Shown here: positions 36,670 to 43,988 of the stretch, one piece after another
How positions within the stretch are numbered: the first letter of the stretch is position 1
How the letters are laid out: every line of letters starts with the position of its first letter
Origin: Chondrilla cf. caribensis
Taxonomy: Eukaryota; Porifera; Demospongiae; Chondrillida; Chondrillidae
Assembly: GCA_964020155.1 (NCBI GenBank)
Contig: OZ026549.1
Coordinates: 3,337,133 to 3,401,132, forward strand
Reading direction: 5' to 3'
DNA length: 64,000 nucleotides
Made by a program: the position numbers and the translations under genes
The notes under the pieces: model-generated
Database searches by the model: none
What the model was told of the DNA's origin: nothing
What the model saw: the letters and a program-made list of their open reading frames with translations, nothing else

Positions 36670-39600
36670 TTTTATATACTGTAATTGTCTTACGTATGTA
36701 CAGTTGTCAGCTACATTACACTTTCATAACAATAATCAATCTATTGAAGAATATTATTATTACACTCATGTACAGTTGTGGACTGTGATGTGCTTGACAC
36801 CATTGAGAATGGCTACATTGAATACTCGGATGGAACAGTGTACCAATCAGTGGCTACCTACAACTGTCATAATGGACATAACCTGACTATGTCTGGAGAT
36901 GAAATGAGGACTTGTGGAAGTGATGGAATGTGGAACGGAACTGCACCAACTTGTAATAGTGAGTTTTGCTTGCTATATTTACTATTTTCAAAACAATTGT
37001 AAAAATGTCAAATATCATCATCACTGCAGTTGTCAACTGTGGCAGTCCACCTGACATTATCAATGGAACTGTTGACATCAATCGAGGGACAACCTTCAAC
37101 TCTGTAGCTGTCTACTCATGTGATGTGGGATTTAATCTCAATGGAGGGGCTATTATATCATGTCAGGCAAATGAAACTTGGAGTGGACCTATTCCAACTT
37201 GTAACAGTGAGAAACAAATGAGCATTATCACTCTACAATACTATTGTCAGTGTTTATAGTACTTTGTTCTTGATTATTATTTCTCTCACATTTTGTTGTT
37301 AGTTATTGATTGTGGTCCACTCATGGATCCCCTCAATGGTCGTGTGGACACACTGGGCTCCACTCAGTACTTGGAGATAGCAAACTATTCCTGTAATGTG
37401 GGGTATGAACTGATTGGAGATGTACTTCGCCAATGTCAAGGGGATGGAGAGTGGAGTGGAGAAGAACCAACGTGTCAAAGTAAGGGAAGATGACACAGAC
37501 ACAGTAAGCATAATAGCAAAGAATTCATTATTTTCCACTCTATACCTATACAGTTGTGGACTGTAGAGGACTACTTGCTGTTGAAAGTGGAGATGTGGTA
37601 TATAGTACAGGAACCACATACCTGTCTGTTGCTGAGGTTATCTGCCACACTGGCTATGAGCTACAAGGATCCCCATTCAGAGTGTGCAAAGAAGACACCA
37701 ATTGGGCAGGAAATACACCAGTGTGTCAGAGTAGGTGCAGTAATTTAATGGGTATTTTATATGTCTTCTAAAATGCATATGTATTAAAAATAAGGGGATG
37801 CTAGCTAAAATACTTGTACTATGTAGCATAATTTTCCTCTCATGTGTATTATACTATAATACACATATTAGAAGTATACATTAGGGGAATAGTAGGTAAA
37901 AATCCCTTACCATCCAGTAATTATTGAAATAATCAAAAACAAATCCTCAGTCAATCACGGATATGTATATATGAACCAAAACAGTTGTAGATATTGTATC
38001 CACATACTAGTCGGATGTAGCCAAACCTACTGTATCTCCATGCCCTTGTATTTGGAAGACATTCACACCAAAAAGCAGAGGGATAATCTAAACCTCCAAG
38101 TAATCTCAGTTTATGCATGGTTTTGAGTCTAAATCAAAGAGCTGATTGCACTTCTACGTTTTACTTTCTGACAAACTTAACAATATTTATAGTTTGACAA
38201 TGCTGTCGGCACAAAGTACAAATCTATATATAACATGTTACATACATGCACTCCATATTATATAATGTGTTGTGTCATATTATATAATATAATGTACCTA
38301 TGTACATCACCTTTATACATTACATACACAACATCTTCATTATTACACTTATACTATTTATACATTATAGTTGTGGATTGCAAACAGCCCCCTACATTAG
38401 AGAATGGAACAATCACCATCAGCACCGACACTGCATACAAAGCCATTGCACTATATGAATGCCACAAAGGATTCCGTTTAGAAGGACCTGAACTGAGATC
38501 CTGTCTAGCTAATGGTTCTTGGAGTGATGTGGACCCATTTTGTAGAAGTAAGTAATATTCATAGTAAACATGACATATCTTAATGGTGTGCACGTGCCAT
38601 ATTCACACAGTTGTCGAATGTGGTCCTCCTCCAAACATCACCAGTGGACAAGTGGACTACACTGGGATCACATACTGGTCAACAGCCAATTACTCCTGTG
38701 ATATTGGATACAGACTGGCTGGATCAGAAGTAAAGATCTGTCAAAATAGCAAAATGTGGACACCAAATGACACTGCATGCAATAGTGAGACCATGCATAC
38801 ACATGACAACACTAGACTACATGTGGATCTAATCATTGTAACAATTCAACTGTGTAGTTGTTGACTGTGGATTCCCATCACCTGTTGAGAATTCCAATGT
38901 CTACTTCACCAATGGAACTGTCTACACATCAGAGGCTAACTATGTCTGTCAGGGTGGATATGAGCTCATTGGAGCCCAGCAGAGGACATGTCAGCACACA
39001 GGAAATTGGAGTGAAGAACCACCAATGTGCTCACGTGAGAGAGTTGATAATATTTCAGTGTAACGGAATGATTGAATGCACACTAGAGTCATCCTATGTA
39101 AAAACATATATTTTTGGCAAAAAAACTACTTATAATATATAATTTTTTGCATTTCATCTTCATCACTAATGCTGCACAGAACCACTACCACCAGTAAATT
39201 TGACAGTTGAACAGGTCAACAATACTCATGTTAACTTGACTTGGGAGTACTCAATGGGAATAGTCAGACCTTGTGAGGTACTCATCACTCCACTACTGAC
39301 TGGATTGGAGTCAGGGGTGAGTTGATGAAAGTCACTTCATAAATACAATGCTATGCTTTGTACACATCAAGTGATATAACACTCAATATGTGATCATTAC
39401 ATCATTTAGATCTTAGGTACAGTCCCAACAGACACAGAACCAACACCTGATACATCTCAAGTCAGGGTAAGGATTGGTGGTGGAATGGTCCATTGAATGT
39501 CGTTCGGTGAAGTGTATTTCTATATTTGCTAGATCGAAAAGCTACCTTTAAACCAATCATCACAATTGTTGGACATTGAAAACCCTGGGATATATGAATT

Positions 39601-40058
39601 CACGGTATGTATATACAAGCTCTTGATAACTATATCCAACACCTATTTTGTGTACACTTTACATCCAAATAATTGCTTATATCTTCTCTGTACTACTACC
39701 AGATTCGCTGCAACTCTTCGGTTGGAATGACAGGCCTCTCAGATGCAGTGTCAGCCAATGTTGGAGACACTGAGACATGCACTGGATCTGCACTGGAGTG
39801 CAATCCAAACGTCATATATGCCATAATAGCACCTTTGGCTGCAGTCACCACTTTAGCTATTGTTGGAGCTCTCATCTTTGTACTGGTGAAGGCTACAGCT
39901 AAGCCAAAAGCACCGTGAGTTTCTTGTGGTTACCACCGATAGATCAACTAATACTATGTGCTAATGTAAAATATTACATTTTATACATTTAACTTATGTA
40001 CAGGGTTAATTCTGGTATTGATGCATCCACAGGTGAGGACCCCAAGCCTGCATATTGA
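17685..40058 (+). CDS. Gene B: signal peptide-vWA-40 CCP-FN3-TM receptor-like protein
   Basis: A 47-exon gene by my splice model, coding for roughly 2,770 residues. Order: signal peptide (17685-17745), vWA (17818-18426), a first unique CCP (18645-18830), a gamma CCP (19200-19376), ten alpha-beta-gamma cassettes (22092-36049), alpha and beta (36166-36958), six single CCPs (37030-39034), FN3-like (39180-39604 plus the start of 39703-39914), TM helix and tail, stop TGA 40056-40058. Every CCP exon is symmetric phase 1-1. The product should be a type I membrane protein with a long rod of sushi domains; vWA and FN3 suggest adhesion or recognition. Introns carry a Penelope-like copy, a ~0.5 kb insert, hairpin elements and a Crypton-like relic. 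The annotation assumes all visible CCP exons are used; alternative splicing in multiples of one exon would keep the frame. Confidence 0.85.
17818..18426 (+). CDS. Gene B exon 2, von Willebrand factor A domain
   Basis: The exon follows acceptor TATGCAG and encodes LAPSSTIANGDTPVDVIFVL, then a metal-site-like DQTNS (usual form DxSxS, with Thr in the second position). NYRIGVLSWNTNVDV and ALHVGILMAD follow, and the exon ends AEIQTC. The typical vWA order (strand 1 with MIDAS, strand 4 with GxxxxAD) is visible. The exon ends at 18426 before a perfect GTGAGT donor in phase 1, matching the CCP exons; reading on would hit TAA after EIVSK. Confidence 0.88.
18645..18830 (+). CDS. Gene B first CCP (unique type)
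   Basis: A single CCP starting SVTIDCGPVPDIQDGRVDF and ending GSEPTCE, with acceptor CTTAG and donor GTGAGA. It has a near-identical counterpart in gene C (53190-53375). It is not part of the amplified cassette. Confidence 0.9.
18972..19055 (+). pseudogene. Relic gamma CCP exon in intron
   Basis: GGGACACATCAGGTGGAACA, then a cysteine-coding match to gamma exons and GTGACACTGGATATGTTCCC, ending in a stop. There is no usable acceptor and the 5' third is missing. A more decayed version is at 53700-53755 in gene C at the same intron position. Confidence 0.7.
19200..19376 (+). CDS. Gene B leading gamma CCP
   Basis: Encodes VINCGNLPMITNGAVDTSGG and ends SEPTCDG, with acceptor TACAG and donor GTATGT. 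It precedes the first complete cassette. Gene C has the same leading gamma at 53879-54055. Confidence 0.9.
19443..19981. mobile_element. ~515 bp insertion with 12 bp target duplication
   Basis: TCTCCCCATATA occurs at 19443-19454 and again at 19970-19981. In gene C the same intron has it only once (about 54123), followed directly by the sequence that here follows the second copy (ATTGGTGGTAAA, GACATTATAATAG). The inserted DNA has no inverted ends and no ORF. A 12 bp duplication without TIRs suggests a retroposed (SINE or LINE-mobilised) sequence; the family is unknown. Confidence 0.7.
20440..21800 (-). mobile_element. Penelope-like retroelement, 5'-truncated (RT plus GIY-YIG)
   Basis: An uninterrupted minus-strand frame from about 21796 to the stop at 20640. 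RT motifs are HGTAMGSPVSVVVADLVME, then KFWKRYVDDTFCV (YVDD active site), KLAFLDVLV and YRKPTHTDKYLDF. After a linker comes a GIY-YIG endonuclease: GVVYQIPCSDCPQTYIGQTG, RTLGQRLKEHKKAVKD and later HTVDW. The order RT then GIY-YIG is diagnostic of Penelope-like elements. The 5' half is missing. The 3' tail includes the conserved CGTTTCGACAGCTGACTGC stretch at about 20483. Sequence on either side rejoins at 23758-23800, an uninterrupted paralogous intron, which supports insertion near 20425-21800. Confidence 0.9.
22092..23076 (+). CDS. Gene B CCP cassette 1
   Basis: Alpha 22092-22265 (VDCGPLTDPDNGQVMLMATT), beta 22535-22717 (VDCDVLDTIENGYIEYSD) and gamma 22900-23076 (VNCGPLSNIPNGTVDTSG, CDKGHDINGM). 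The beta-gamma intron and the sequence after gamma match those of cassette 3. Confidence 0.9.
23293..23502. repeat. Double-hairpin element, copy 1
   Basis: One hairpin has arms TAGCATCCATTACC/GCAATGGATGCTA (23293-23385). The next has GGTTAAGACATGG/CCATGTCTTAACC (about 23392-23502) around a core with CGCCCTCAGGACTC. The same two hairpins occur in reverse order and orientation at 25210-25431. Confidence 0.8.
24080..25072 (+). CDS. Gene B CCP cassette 2
   Basis: Alpha 24080-24253, beta 24545-24727 (HNLAVTGNEM variant) and gamma 24896-25072 (VNCGILSIIPNGAVDTSG). The ~250 bp before alpha (23790-24060) nearly repeats the 21810-22070 sequence before cassette 1, including an out-of-frame MDK-like lead. 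Confidence 0.9.
25210..25431. repeat. Double-hairpin element, copy 2 (inverted)
   Basis: Arms GGTTAAGACATGG (25211) and CCATGTCTTAACC (25317-25329) flank a GC-rich palindrome (CGAGGGCGCGAAGCGCCCGA). The second hairpin, ATAGCATCCGTTGC/GTAACGGATGCTAT, spans 25334-25431. It is the reverse orientation of the copy at 23293-23502. Confidence 0.85.
25536..26482 (+). CDS. Gene B CCP cassette 3
   Basis: Alpha 25536-25709 (VDCGLLTAPTNGQVMLSGS), beta 25945-26127 (VDCDVLGTIENGYIEY) and gamma 26306-26482 (VNCGPLSNIPNGTVDTSG). Introns and 3' flank closely match cassette 1, showing a duplication block of two cassettes. Confidence 0.9.
27019..27816 (+). CDS. Gene B CCP cassette 4
   Basis: Alpha 27019-27192 (VDCGTLTAPTNGQVMLMATT), beta 27294-27476 (HIGHDLSTSGDEM) and gamma 27640-27816 (VNCGPLLNIPNGAVDTSG). 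The alpha-beta intron is only about 100 bp. Confidence 0.9.
28237..29422 (+). CDS. Gene B CCP cassette 5
   Basis: Alpha 28237-28410 (VKCETLTDPDNGGVMFTTT), beta 28979-29161 (VDCDVLDSIENGYIEYSDG, MRTCQGNGLWNGTVPTCN) and gamma 29246-29422 (IQCPGLPNIPNGAVDTSG). The ~570 bp alpha-beta intron holds two hairpin elements. Cassette 7 is its close copy. Confidence 0.9.
28465..28653. repeat. Foldback element, GCGTGGGCG type
   Basis: Arms GTGGTATGTTGCGTGGGCG (28465-28483) and CGCCCACGCAACATACCAC (28635-28653) are perfect inverted repeats. The GCGTGGGCG end also occurs at about 8197 and 31330. Confidence 0.85.
28661..28791. repeat. Foldback hairpin with CCTCGGGC core
   Basis: Long, nearly perfect arms (start CTAAAGTACCTCTGGAGAAG, end CTTCTCCAGAGGTACTTTAG) around ACCTCGGGCTTCGCCCTCGG. 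It abuts the preceding hairpin. Confidence 0.85.
29697..30499 (+). CDS. Gene B CCP cassette 6
   Basis: Alpha 29697-29870 (DDCGTLSDPINGQVLVTETT), beta 29966-30148 (LDCDVLDTIENGYIEYSD) and gamma 30323-30499 (VNCGSLPNIPNGAVDTSG). The sequence after gamma (30500-30900) repeats that after cassette 4 gamma (27820-28220). Confidence 0.9.
30922..32633 (+). CDS. Gene B CCP cassette 7
   Basis: Alpha 30922-31095 (VDCETLTDPDNGGVMFTTS), beta 32186-32368 (VDCDVLDSIANGYIEYSDG) and gamma 32457-32633 (IQCPGLPNILNGAVDTSG). It closely matches cassette 5; the alpha-beta intron has gained an ~850 bp insertion (31321-32168). Confidence 0.9.
31321..32168 (-). mobile_element. Crypton/QRICH1-like (DUF3504-type) relic in a foldback insertion
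   Basis: The flanks AGTACATATT and ACTTTTGTACAG are directly joined in the parallel intron at about 28957-28978, so this block is an insertion. On the minus strand about 31855-31500 reads NTVWATTVWVDWTEYGNSGM, then after a frameshift LPHYVINIQNKNGDPYPP, NTLYQLC, WNIFDGSDFTDFQKCLDGIM and KKLKADRL. This resembles the KCxxG-YPPxTLY...LDxxMKxL region of QRICH1/ZMYM/Crypton-derived proteins. The first part is repeated inverted on the plus strand at 31437-31530. It also contains the hairpin 32060-32165. It is decayed; the element type is inferred. Confidence 0.55.
32060..32165. repeat. Foldback hairpin with CCTCGGGG core
   Basis: Inverted arms (CATTGACTATACACACCCTC / GGGTGTGTATAGTCAATACC) around CTCCGCA, with AAGCCAGTTATCCACTTCG at the left edge as in the 8901-9040 hairpin. 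Confidence 0.8.
33093..33962 (+). CDS. Gene B CCP cassette 8
   Basis: Alpha 33093-33266 (VDCGPLTDPGNGQVIFMATT; acceptor TTATTAG), beta 33448-33630 (VDCDVLDTIEDGYIEYSD) and gamma 33786-33962 (INCGGLSDIPNGAVDTSG). The beta-gamma intron matches C cassette 2 (56235-56389). Confidence 0.9.
34064..34972 (+). CDS. Gene B CCP cassette 9
   Basis: Alpha 34064-34237 (VDCRPLTDPDNGQVSVTTTT), beta 34460-34642 (VDCDVVDTIENGYIEYSD) and gamma 34796-34972 (INCGNLPMITNGAVDTSG). Its beta-gamma intron (GTCATACAAGTATGCCC near 34709) is the uninterrupted version of the site hit by a TIR element at 57423-57976. Confidence 0.9.
35225..36049 (+). CDS. Gene B CCP cassette 10
   Basis: Alpha 35225-35398 (VDCGTLTDPDNGQVSAATTT), beta 35532-35714 (CGSDGNWNGTAPTCN) and gamma 35873-36049 (INCGNLPMTTNGAVDTSG; acceptor GCACAG followed by ATATC). 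Confidence 0.9.
36166..36958 (+). CDS. Gene B terminal alpha and beta CCPs
   Basis: Alpha 36166-36339 and beta 36776-36958, followed directly by delta instead of gamma, as in genes A and C. The intron between contains the CA microsatellite. Confidence 0.9.
36623..36666. repeat. (CA)n microsatellite
   Basis: A nearly pure CA run in the alpha-beta intron of gene B, at the position equivalent to 360-405 (A) and 58871-58991 (C). Confidence 0.95.
37030..39034 (+). CDS. Gene B CCP exons delta to iota
   Basis: Delta 37030-37206, epsilon 37303-37479, zeta 37554-37730, eta 38371-38547, theta 38611-38784 and iota 38858-39034. Sequence and exon lengths match genes A and C (177, 177, 177, 177, 174, 177 bp). 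The zeta-eta intron (37731-38370) is AT-rich with no gene seen. Confidence 0.9.
39180..40058 (+). CDS. Gene B FN3-like domain, TM helix and cytoplasmic tail
   Basis: Exons 39180-39316, 39410-39466, 39533-39604, 39703-39914 and 40004-40058. The FN3 part runs from PPVNLTVEQVNNTHVNLTWE to IRCNSSVGMTGLSDAVSANV. The TM segment is IIAPLAAVTTLAIVGALIFV, followed by KATAKPKAP and a tail exon VNSGIDASTGEDPKPAY, stop TGA. A GTGAGG inside the tail exon (after GATGCATCCACAG) could be an alternative donor and give a different C-terminus. There is no ITAM-like or PDZ-type motif I can be sure of. Confidence 0.82.
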
Positions 40059-41310
40059 TAGCACGTTTACTAATATTTATGTGTGTGTATAGTGTATTGA
40101 AAGTGTATTCTTATCATTACTCCAGTGATTGCTAATTGAAAGAAACTTACATAAGAATATTGTATAACATTACAGTAGTACATAATAATAACTATTATAT
40201 ACGTAGTTATCATAGTTCTAAAGCAGTACAATATACTAATTATAATTAATGCTGGATTTGTGATATACAGTAATACTATCGCATGATGATTTTATATATA
40301 CTACTGTTTAATAAATACTGGCAGAGAAACAATTCAAAATAAATGTACAAGACATGAGAATTTCTAGGCTTAGTTGATCCTTCGCTAAAGTGATCATGTT
40401 CATCAAAAACCATAGCACTCAAATTTTAGCCATAAATTATAATTCTGGAGTTTCAAAATTGGCCGAATCTGATATACGTAGATATATTGCAATTGAGCGT
40501 TATTTAAGGGAAGTCGAAATGAAAGTAATATAGACCAAAATCATGCCCAAGTAAATTGAGTGCAGAGTGCAGCCCCACTATATTAAGGTACTGTTCTTCC
40601 ACTCTTATTATCACAAACTGTACAATAAGTAGAAGCATGTAAGTACAAAAGCATTGGACAGTTCGAAACATGCATGAGGCTATGTCTTATTATATTTACT
40701 GTATTCATGATATGCATATCATATTATCATTTATTCAGCTACATACGTACATATAAATAGATAGAGAAGGTGGGTTAATTTATTCCATTAGAACTGATCA
40801 CCACTAAATCAATCAGGTCATGCAACCTAGCTAGTTAAGAAATAATGTGCTTATTCGTTGTACATAATTGGTACATACACTTTGCTATCTATTATGCTTA
40901 ATATGGTAGTGTTCGTCTGATGATTATTTTTTCTATATACTCGCAATTTTGTTATAAATATAGCAGTGACAATGGTGCACAATATGTACAGTAGCTTTCA
41001 GGTTACTTGCGCTAGTGATGTACCATACCTGACATATACCTCTCATGCCCACTTAGCATATTATGTAAACACTATGTTATCTTCATAGTACATTCTTTGT
41101 AATATGTTTGTGTACAGTACATACATATGTATACCTCTGTAATACAACATTCGTATCTATGTAATTGATTGGTATGTACGTATCAGGAATTGATAGTCAT
41201 GATTTGTGTGATCACCAATAACTTATAGAAAATGCCTTGTGATGTGTGACATACCACAGGGCATATCGTTAGATATCATCAAACAATTTGAATATATAGA
41301 CATGATCATA
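40059..41310. other. 3' flank of gene B and spacer
   Basis: Sequence to about 40400 is nearly identical to the 3' flank of gene C (62305-62645). From 40780 on come fragments of the spacer repeats, partly inverted (TAATTGGTACATACAC near 40866 is the reverse of the direct copies). No gene is seen. Confidence 0.6.
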
Positions 41311-41878
41311 TTAAACGTAGAGGTCGCTTTCTTAAACGCCGACCGGCGAATCCGGAGTTTTGATCGAGTATAAAAGAGGGGGTGGTCACATTCGAGAAAT
41401 ATTAATAGGCGCGCAATTCGAAAGCCAAATGGAGGAGCTCTCAAAGGAGAATGTCTTCGTTTGCCTCAAAAATGCACTATATTTACTCTAAACAAATAAA
41501 TAAAGGAAAAGAAGCAACGCATAACACTTGAGTCCATTGATTTGGTATTTCGTTTGAGCAAAATGGTAAGAAAAACTTCGAACGATTTTCTGCTCCGTAG
41601 AGACCTAGATCGATACGGAAAACCCATATACTTCATCCAAAGTCAATTGCAGCAGGTCTCTGTCTGATACGTAATTCATTTTAGATAAAGCGGGGGGGTT
41701 GCTGACTTTTACGCACCGCGGTGCTTGAAAATATGCTTACTAATGCGATAACTGAAGAATACGCACCCGTTTCCTTACTTTCGCGCACCGCTGACTCAAC
41801 TTCGATTCTGTTCCTGACTTACGCGCACCGCTGACTAAAACTTCAGAAAATTCTTTTAAAAAATCCGTACCTGACTTA

Positions 41879-42619
41879 AGGTAATTCGGGGTAATTTTGA
41901 ATACTGGGCAATTCTGAACACTTTTACTTGAATCACTGCTTGAAGAATAGAGACTAAGAACTCGCAATGGTTCTTAGGAGCAGAGTGTAGGTGTACTAGT
42001 AAGCTTTCAAACAATAGTCAGAATTCACTCATACCGCACCTTTCATAGTGACAGCGAGCTGAAGTTCACTTGCCGCTCTGGATAAACAAGATAAACCAGT
42101 CTTCAAAACTTTGTTACAGCTTCTGTACAAAGTATCTTTCAGCTTTCCAACCGAGACCGTCAAGACATAATATGCCTTGTGCAACTATAGCAAACTCTCG
42201 AAACGTAACTGCCTCGGCTTGGGCCAAAACTCCCGTGACAGGGCGTTTAAATGCAGTATCCGCGAACGTATGCGTACTGTATACTTATTAAAGTTTGTCA
42301 GGCATACGTAATTTGTAGTAATGTTTTTAAGGTCAACTTAGATATTTTCTCTCGTATAGTCTGTTTGGCATGCTGTTCACCGCCTCTCATATCTTCAAGA
42401 GCGAGTTTTCAAAATTACCCGAATTGCGTCATTCCGACCTTCAACCTTTTTTAGTTCGCTTTACCATAGCGATGCTGTGAAATAGTCGATTGATCATCAT
42501 CTTTGAGTAGAATAGGACCCAAGGTACTCCGCGGCATAGTTTGTTTCAAAGCCCTGTTTTGGAGACAGGTACAATCGACAGAAGTTTGGGAGTTTGTTCA
42601 GAATTACCCCGAATTACCT
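41879..42619. mobile_element. Nested TIR element within Merlin
   Basis: The left end AGGTAATTCGGGGTAATTTT and the right end AGAATTACCCCGAATTACCT are inverted repeats. No ORF of interest lies inside. The target duplication was not resolved. Confidence 0.55.
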
Positions 42620-42732
42620 TACATAATAATCACTTCAGGCCACGCCTACCTAACATAATATGGCTACCAAAATTAAGCCATGAATACGTACACTGTTGCG
42701 CCTTTCCTTCCCTCCTTCCACGTAATTTTTGA

Positions 42733-42894
42733 CCAATGAGAATTGGAAGAAGGACCAAAATATCAACCAATAGGCGATTATCCCTCCTTAAAATTATTTA
42801 TAACCAATACAATTCAGAGGGAGGTTCCTTGACGTTATTTCAAACCAATAGAAACGTCGAACGAAAGTAGTGGCGCCAACATCTGCATATAAAA
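42733..42894 (+). promoter_or_regulatory. Merlin promoter: CCAAT-box cluster and TATA box
   Basis: CCAAT at 42733, 42767, 42804 and 42845, plus an inverted ATTGG at 42742, followed by TATAAAA at 42888. The ATG of the transposase is at 43077. Evenly spaced CCAAT boxes upstream of a TATA are a standard animal pol II promoter layout; function is inferred. Confidence 0.55.
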
Positions 42895-43076
42895 TCACCC
42901 ATGCCGTGTATTTTAGCACCAGTTTATTCCGATCTCGAGTGTAGAGTGCATGCAGTGTAGTCTATAGCACATCTATATTGTTTCAGTGTGGTACTGCAAC
43001 GATTTTCTAGCAGAATAGCTAAGCTTGAGTTTAGTATTGCTTTGTATAGATCATAATTAGCTAGCACAAAGCAACC

Positions 43077-43988
43077 ATGGCAGCATCTATTGGCTTGATG
43101 ATTGGACCAGTAATTTTTGGCAACACTGAAGATCAAATTGATTTTTTGAAAAGCAAAAGTCTCCTAGCTAAGAGTGCATCGTGCATTTCATGTGGTACAA
43201 TAATGGAATGGAAGAAAAGAGCTAACATCAATGACGGGTACACATGGAGATGTACAAATTCTAACTGCCGCAAAATGTTGAGTATACGCCACAAGTCATT
43301 CTTTGAAAAGTCAAAGTTGTCACTGAAGACATGGCTGCAACTACTCCAAGCATGGTCCTCTGAAGATCCAGTGACAGGAATTAAGGAGAACATCGATGTT
43401 TCTGAGAGAGTGGCAATTGATGCATACCATTTCCTACGTGACATATGTTCCTGGAAGCTACTACAATCTCCAATAGAACTAGGAGGACCTGGAAAGACAG
43501 TACAGATTGACGAGTCACTATTCAAGCACAAGCCAAAGTACCATCGTGGTACAGGTCCGCAAACAGAGAAATGGGTCTTCGGGATTGTTGATACGTCATA
43601 TCAACCAGCCCTCGGTTACATGGAGTTAGTTGATCAAAGAGATGCTTCTACACTGCTACCAATAATCATGGCTCATGTTCTTCCAGGTACCACCATTCAT
43701 TCCGACGAGTGGCGAGCGTATTCATCACTAGCATCCCATGGGTTTACACACTCTACCGTTAATCATTCGCTGAACTTTGTCGACCCCATCTCCGGCACTC
43801 ACACTCAGCATGTTGAGTCATATTGGAGCCGTGCCAAAAGAAAACTGCGAAGAATGCATGGCACTAGTGACAAACTCTTACCGAGTTATTTGGATGAGTT
43901 CATGTGGCGTGAGTGCCATGGAAAGACCCACAGCGATGCATTTCACAACATCTGTCAGTGCATATCTGAAAGGTATCCACTGCCATAG
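43077..43988 (+). CDS. Merlin transposase (IS1016/ISXO2-like DDE)
   Basis: A 303-residue intact ORF. The N-terminus has a zinc-ribbon: C36-x2-C39 and C59-x4-C64 (CISC, CTNSNC). The DDE domain has D145 in KTVQIDESLFKHKP, D210 in TTIHSDEWRAY and E247 in TQHVESYWSRAK, the spacing and context of ISXO2-like/Merlin transposases, which cut and paste the element by binding its TIRs. No introns or frameshifts are seen, and the flanking 150 bp TIRs are nearly identical, so the element may be recently active. This is a eukaryotic element, not bacterial contamination: it is nested in animal-type repeat DNA. The start at 43077 is the first ATG after the TATA region. Confidence 0.92.
   Translation: MAASIGLMIGPVIFGNTEDQIDFLKSKSLLAKSASCISCGTIMEWKKRANINDGYTWRCTNSNCRKMLSIRHKSFFEKSKLSLKTWLQLLQAWSSEDPVTGIKENIDVSERVAIDAYHFLRDICSWKLLQSPIELGGPGKTVQIDESLFKHKPKYHRGTGPQTEKWVFGIVDTSYQPALGYMELVDQRDASTLLPIIMAHVLPGTTIHSDEWRAYSSLASHGFTHSTVNHSLNFVDPISGTHTQHVESYWSRAKRKLRRMHGTSDKLLPSYLDEFMWRECHGKTHSDAFHNICQCISERYPLP

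Noticed and set aside
42070..42732. Short plus-strand ORFs between Merlin's left TIR and its transposase
   Set aside because: They overlap a nested TIR insert and promoter, and have no domains.
43133..43531. 132-residue antisense ORF in Merlin
   Set aside because: Shadow of the transposase.
43077..43988. Bacterial ISXO2-type insertion sequence or contamination
   Set aside because: The element has 150 bp TIRs and a CCAAT/TATA promoter and is nested in animal repeat DNA, so it is eukaryotic Merlin.
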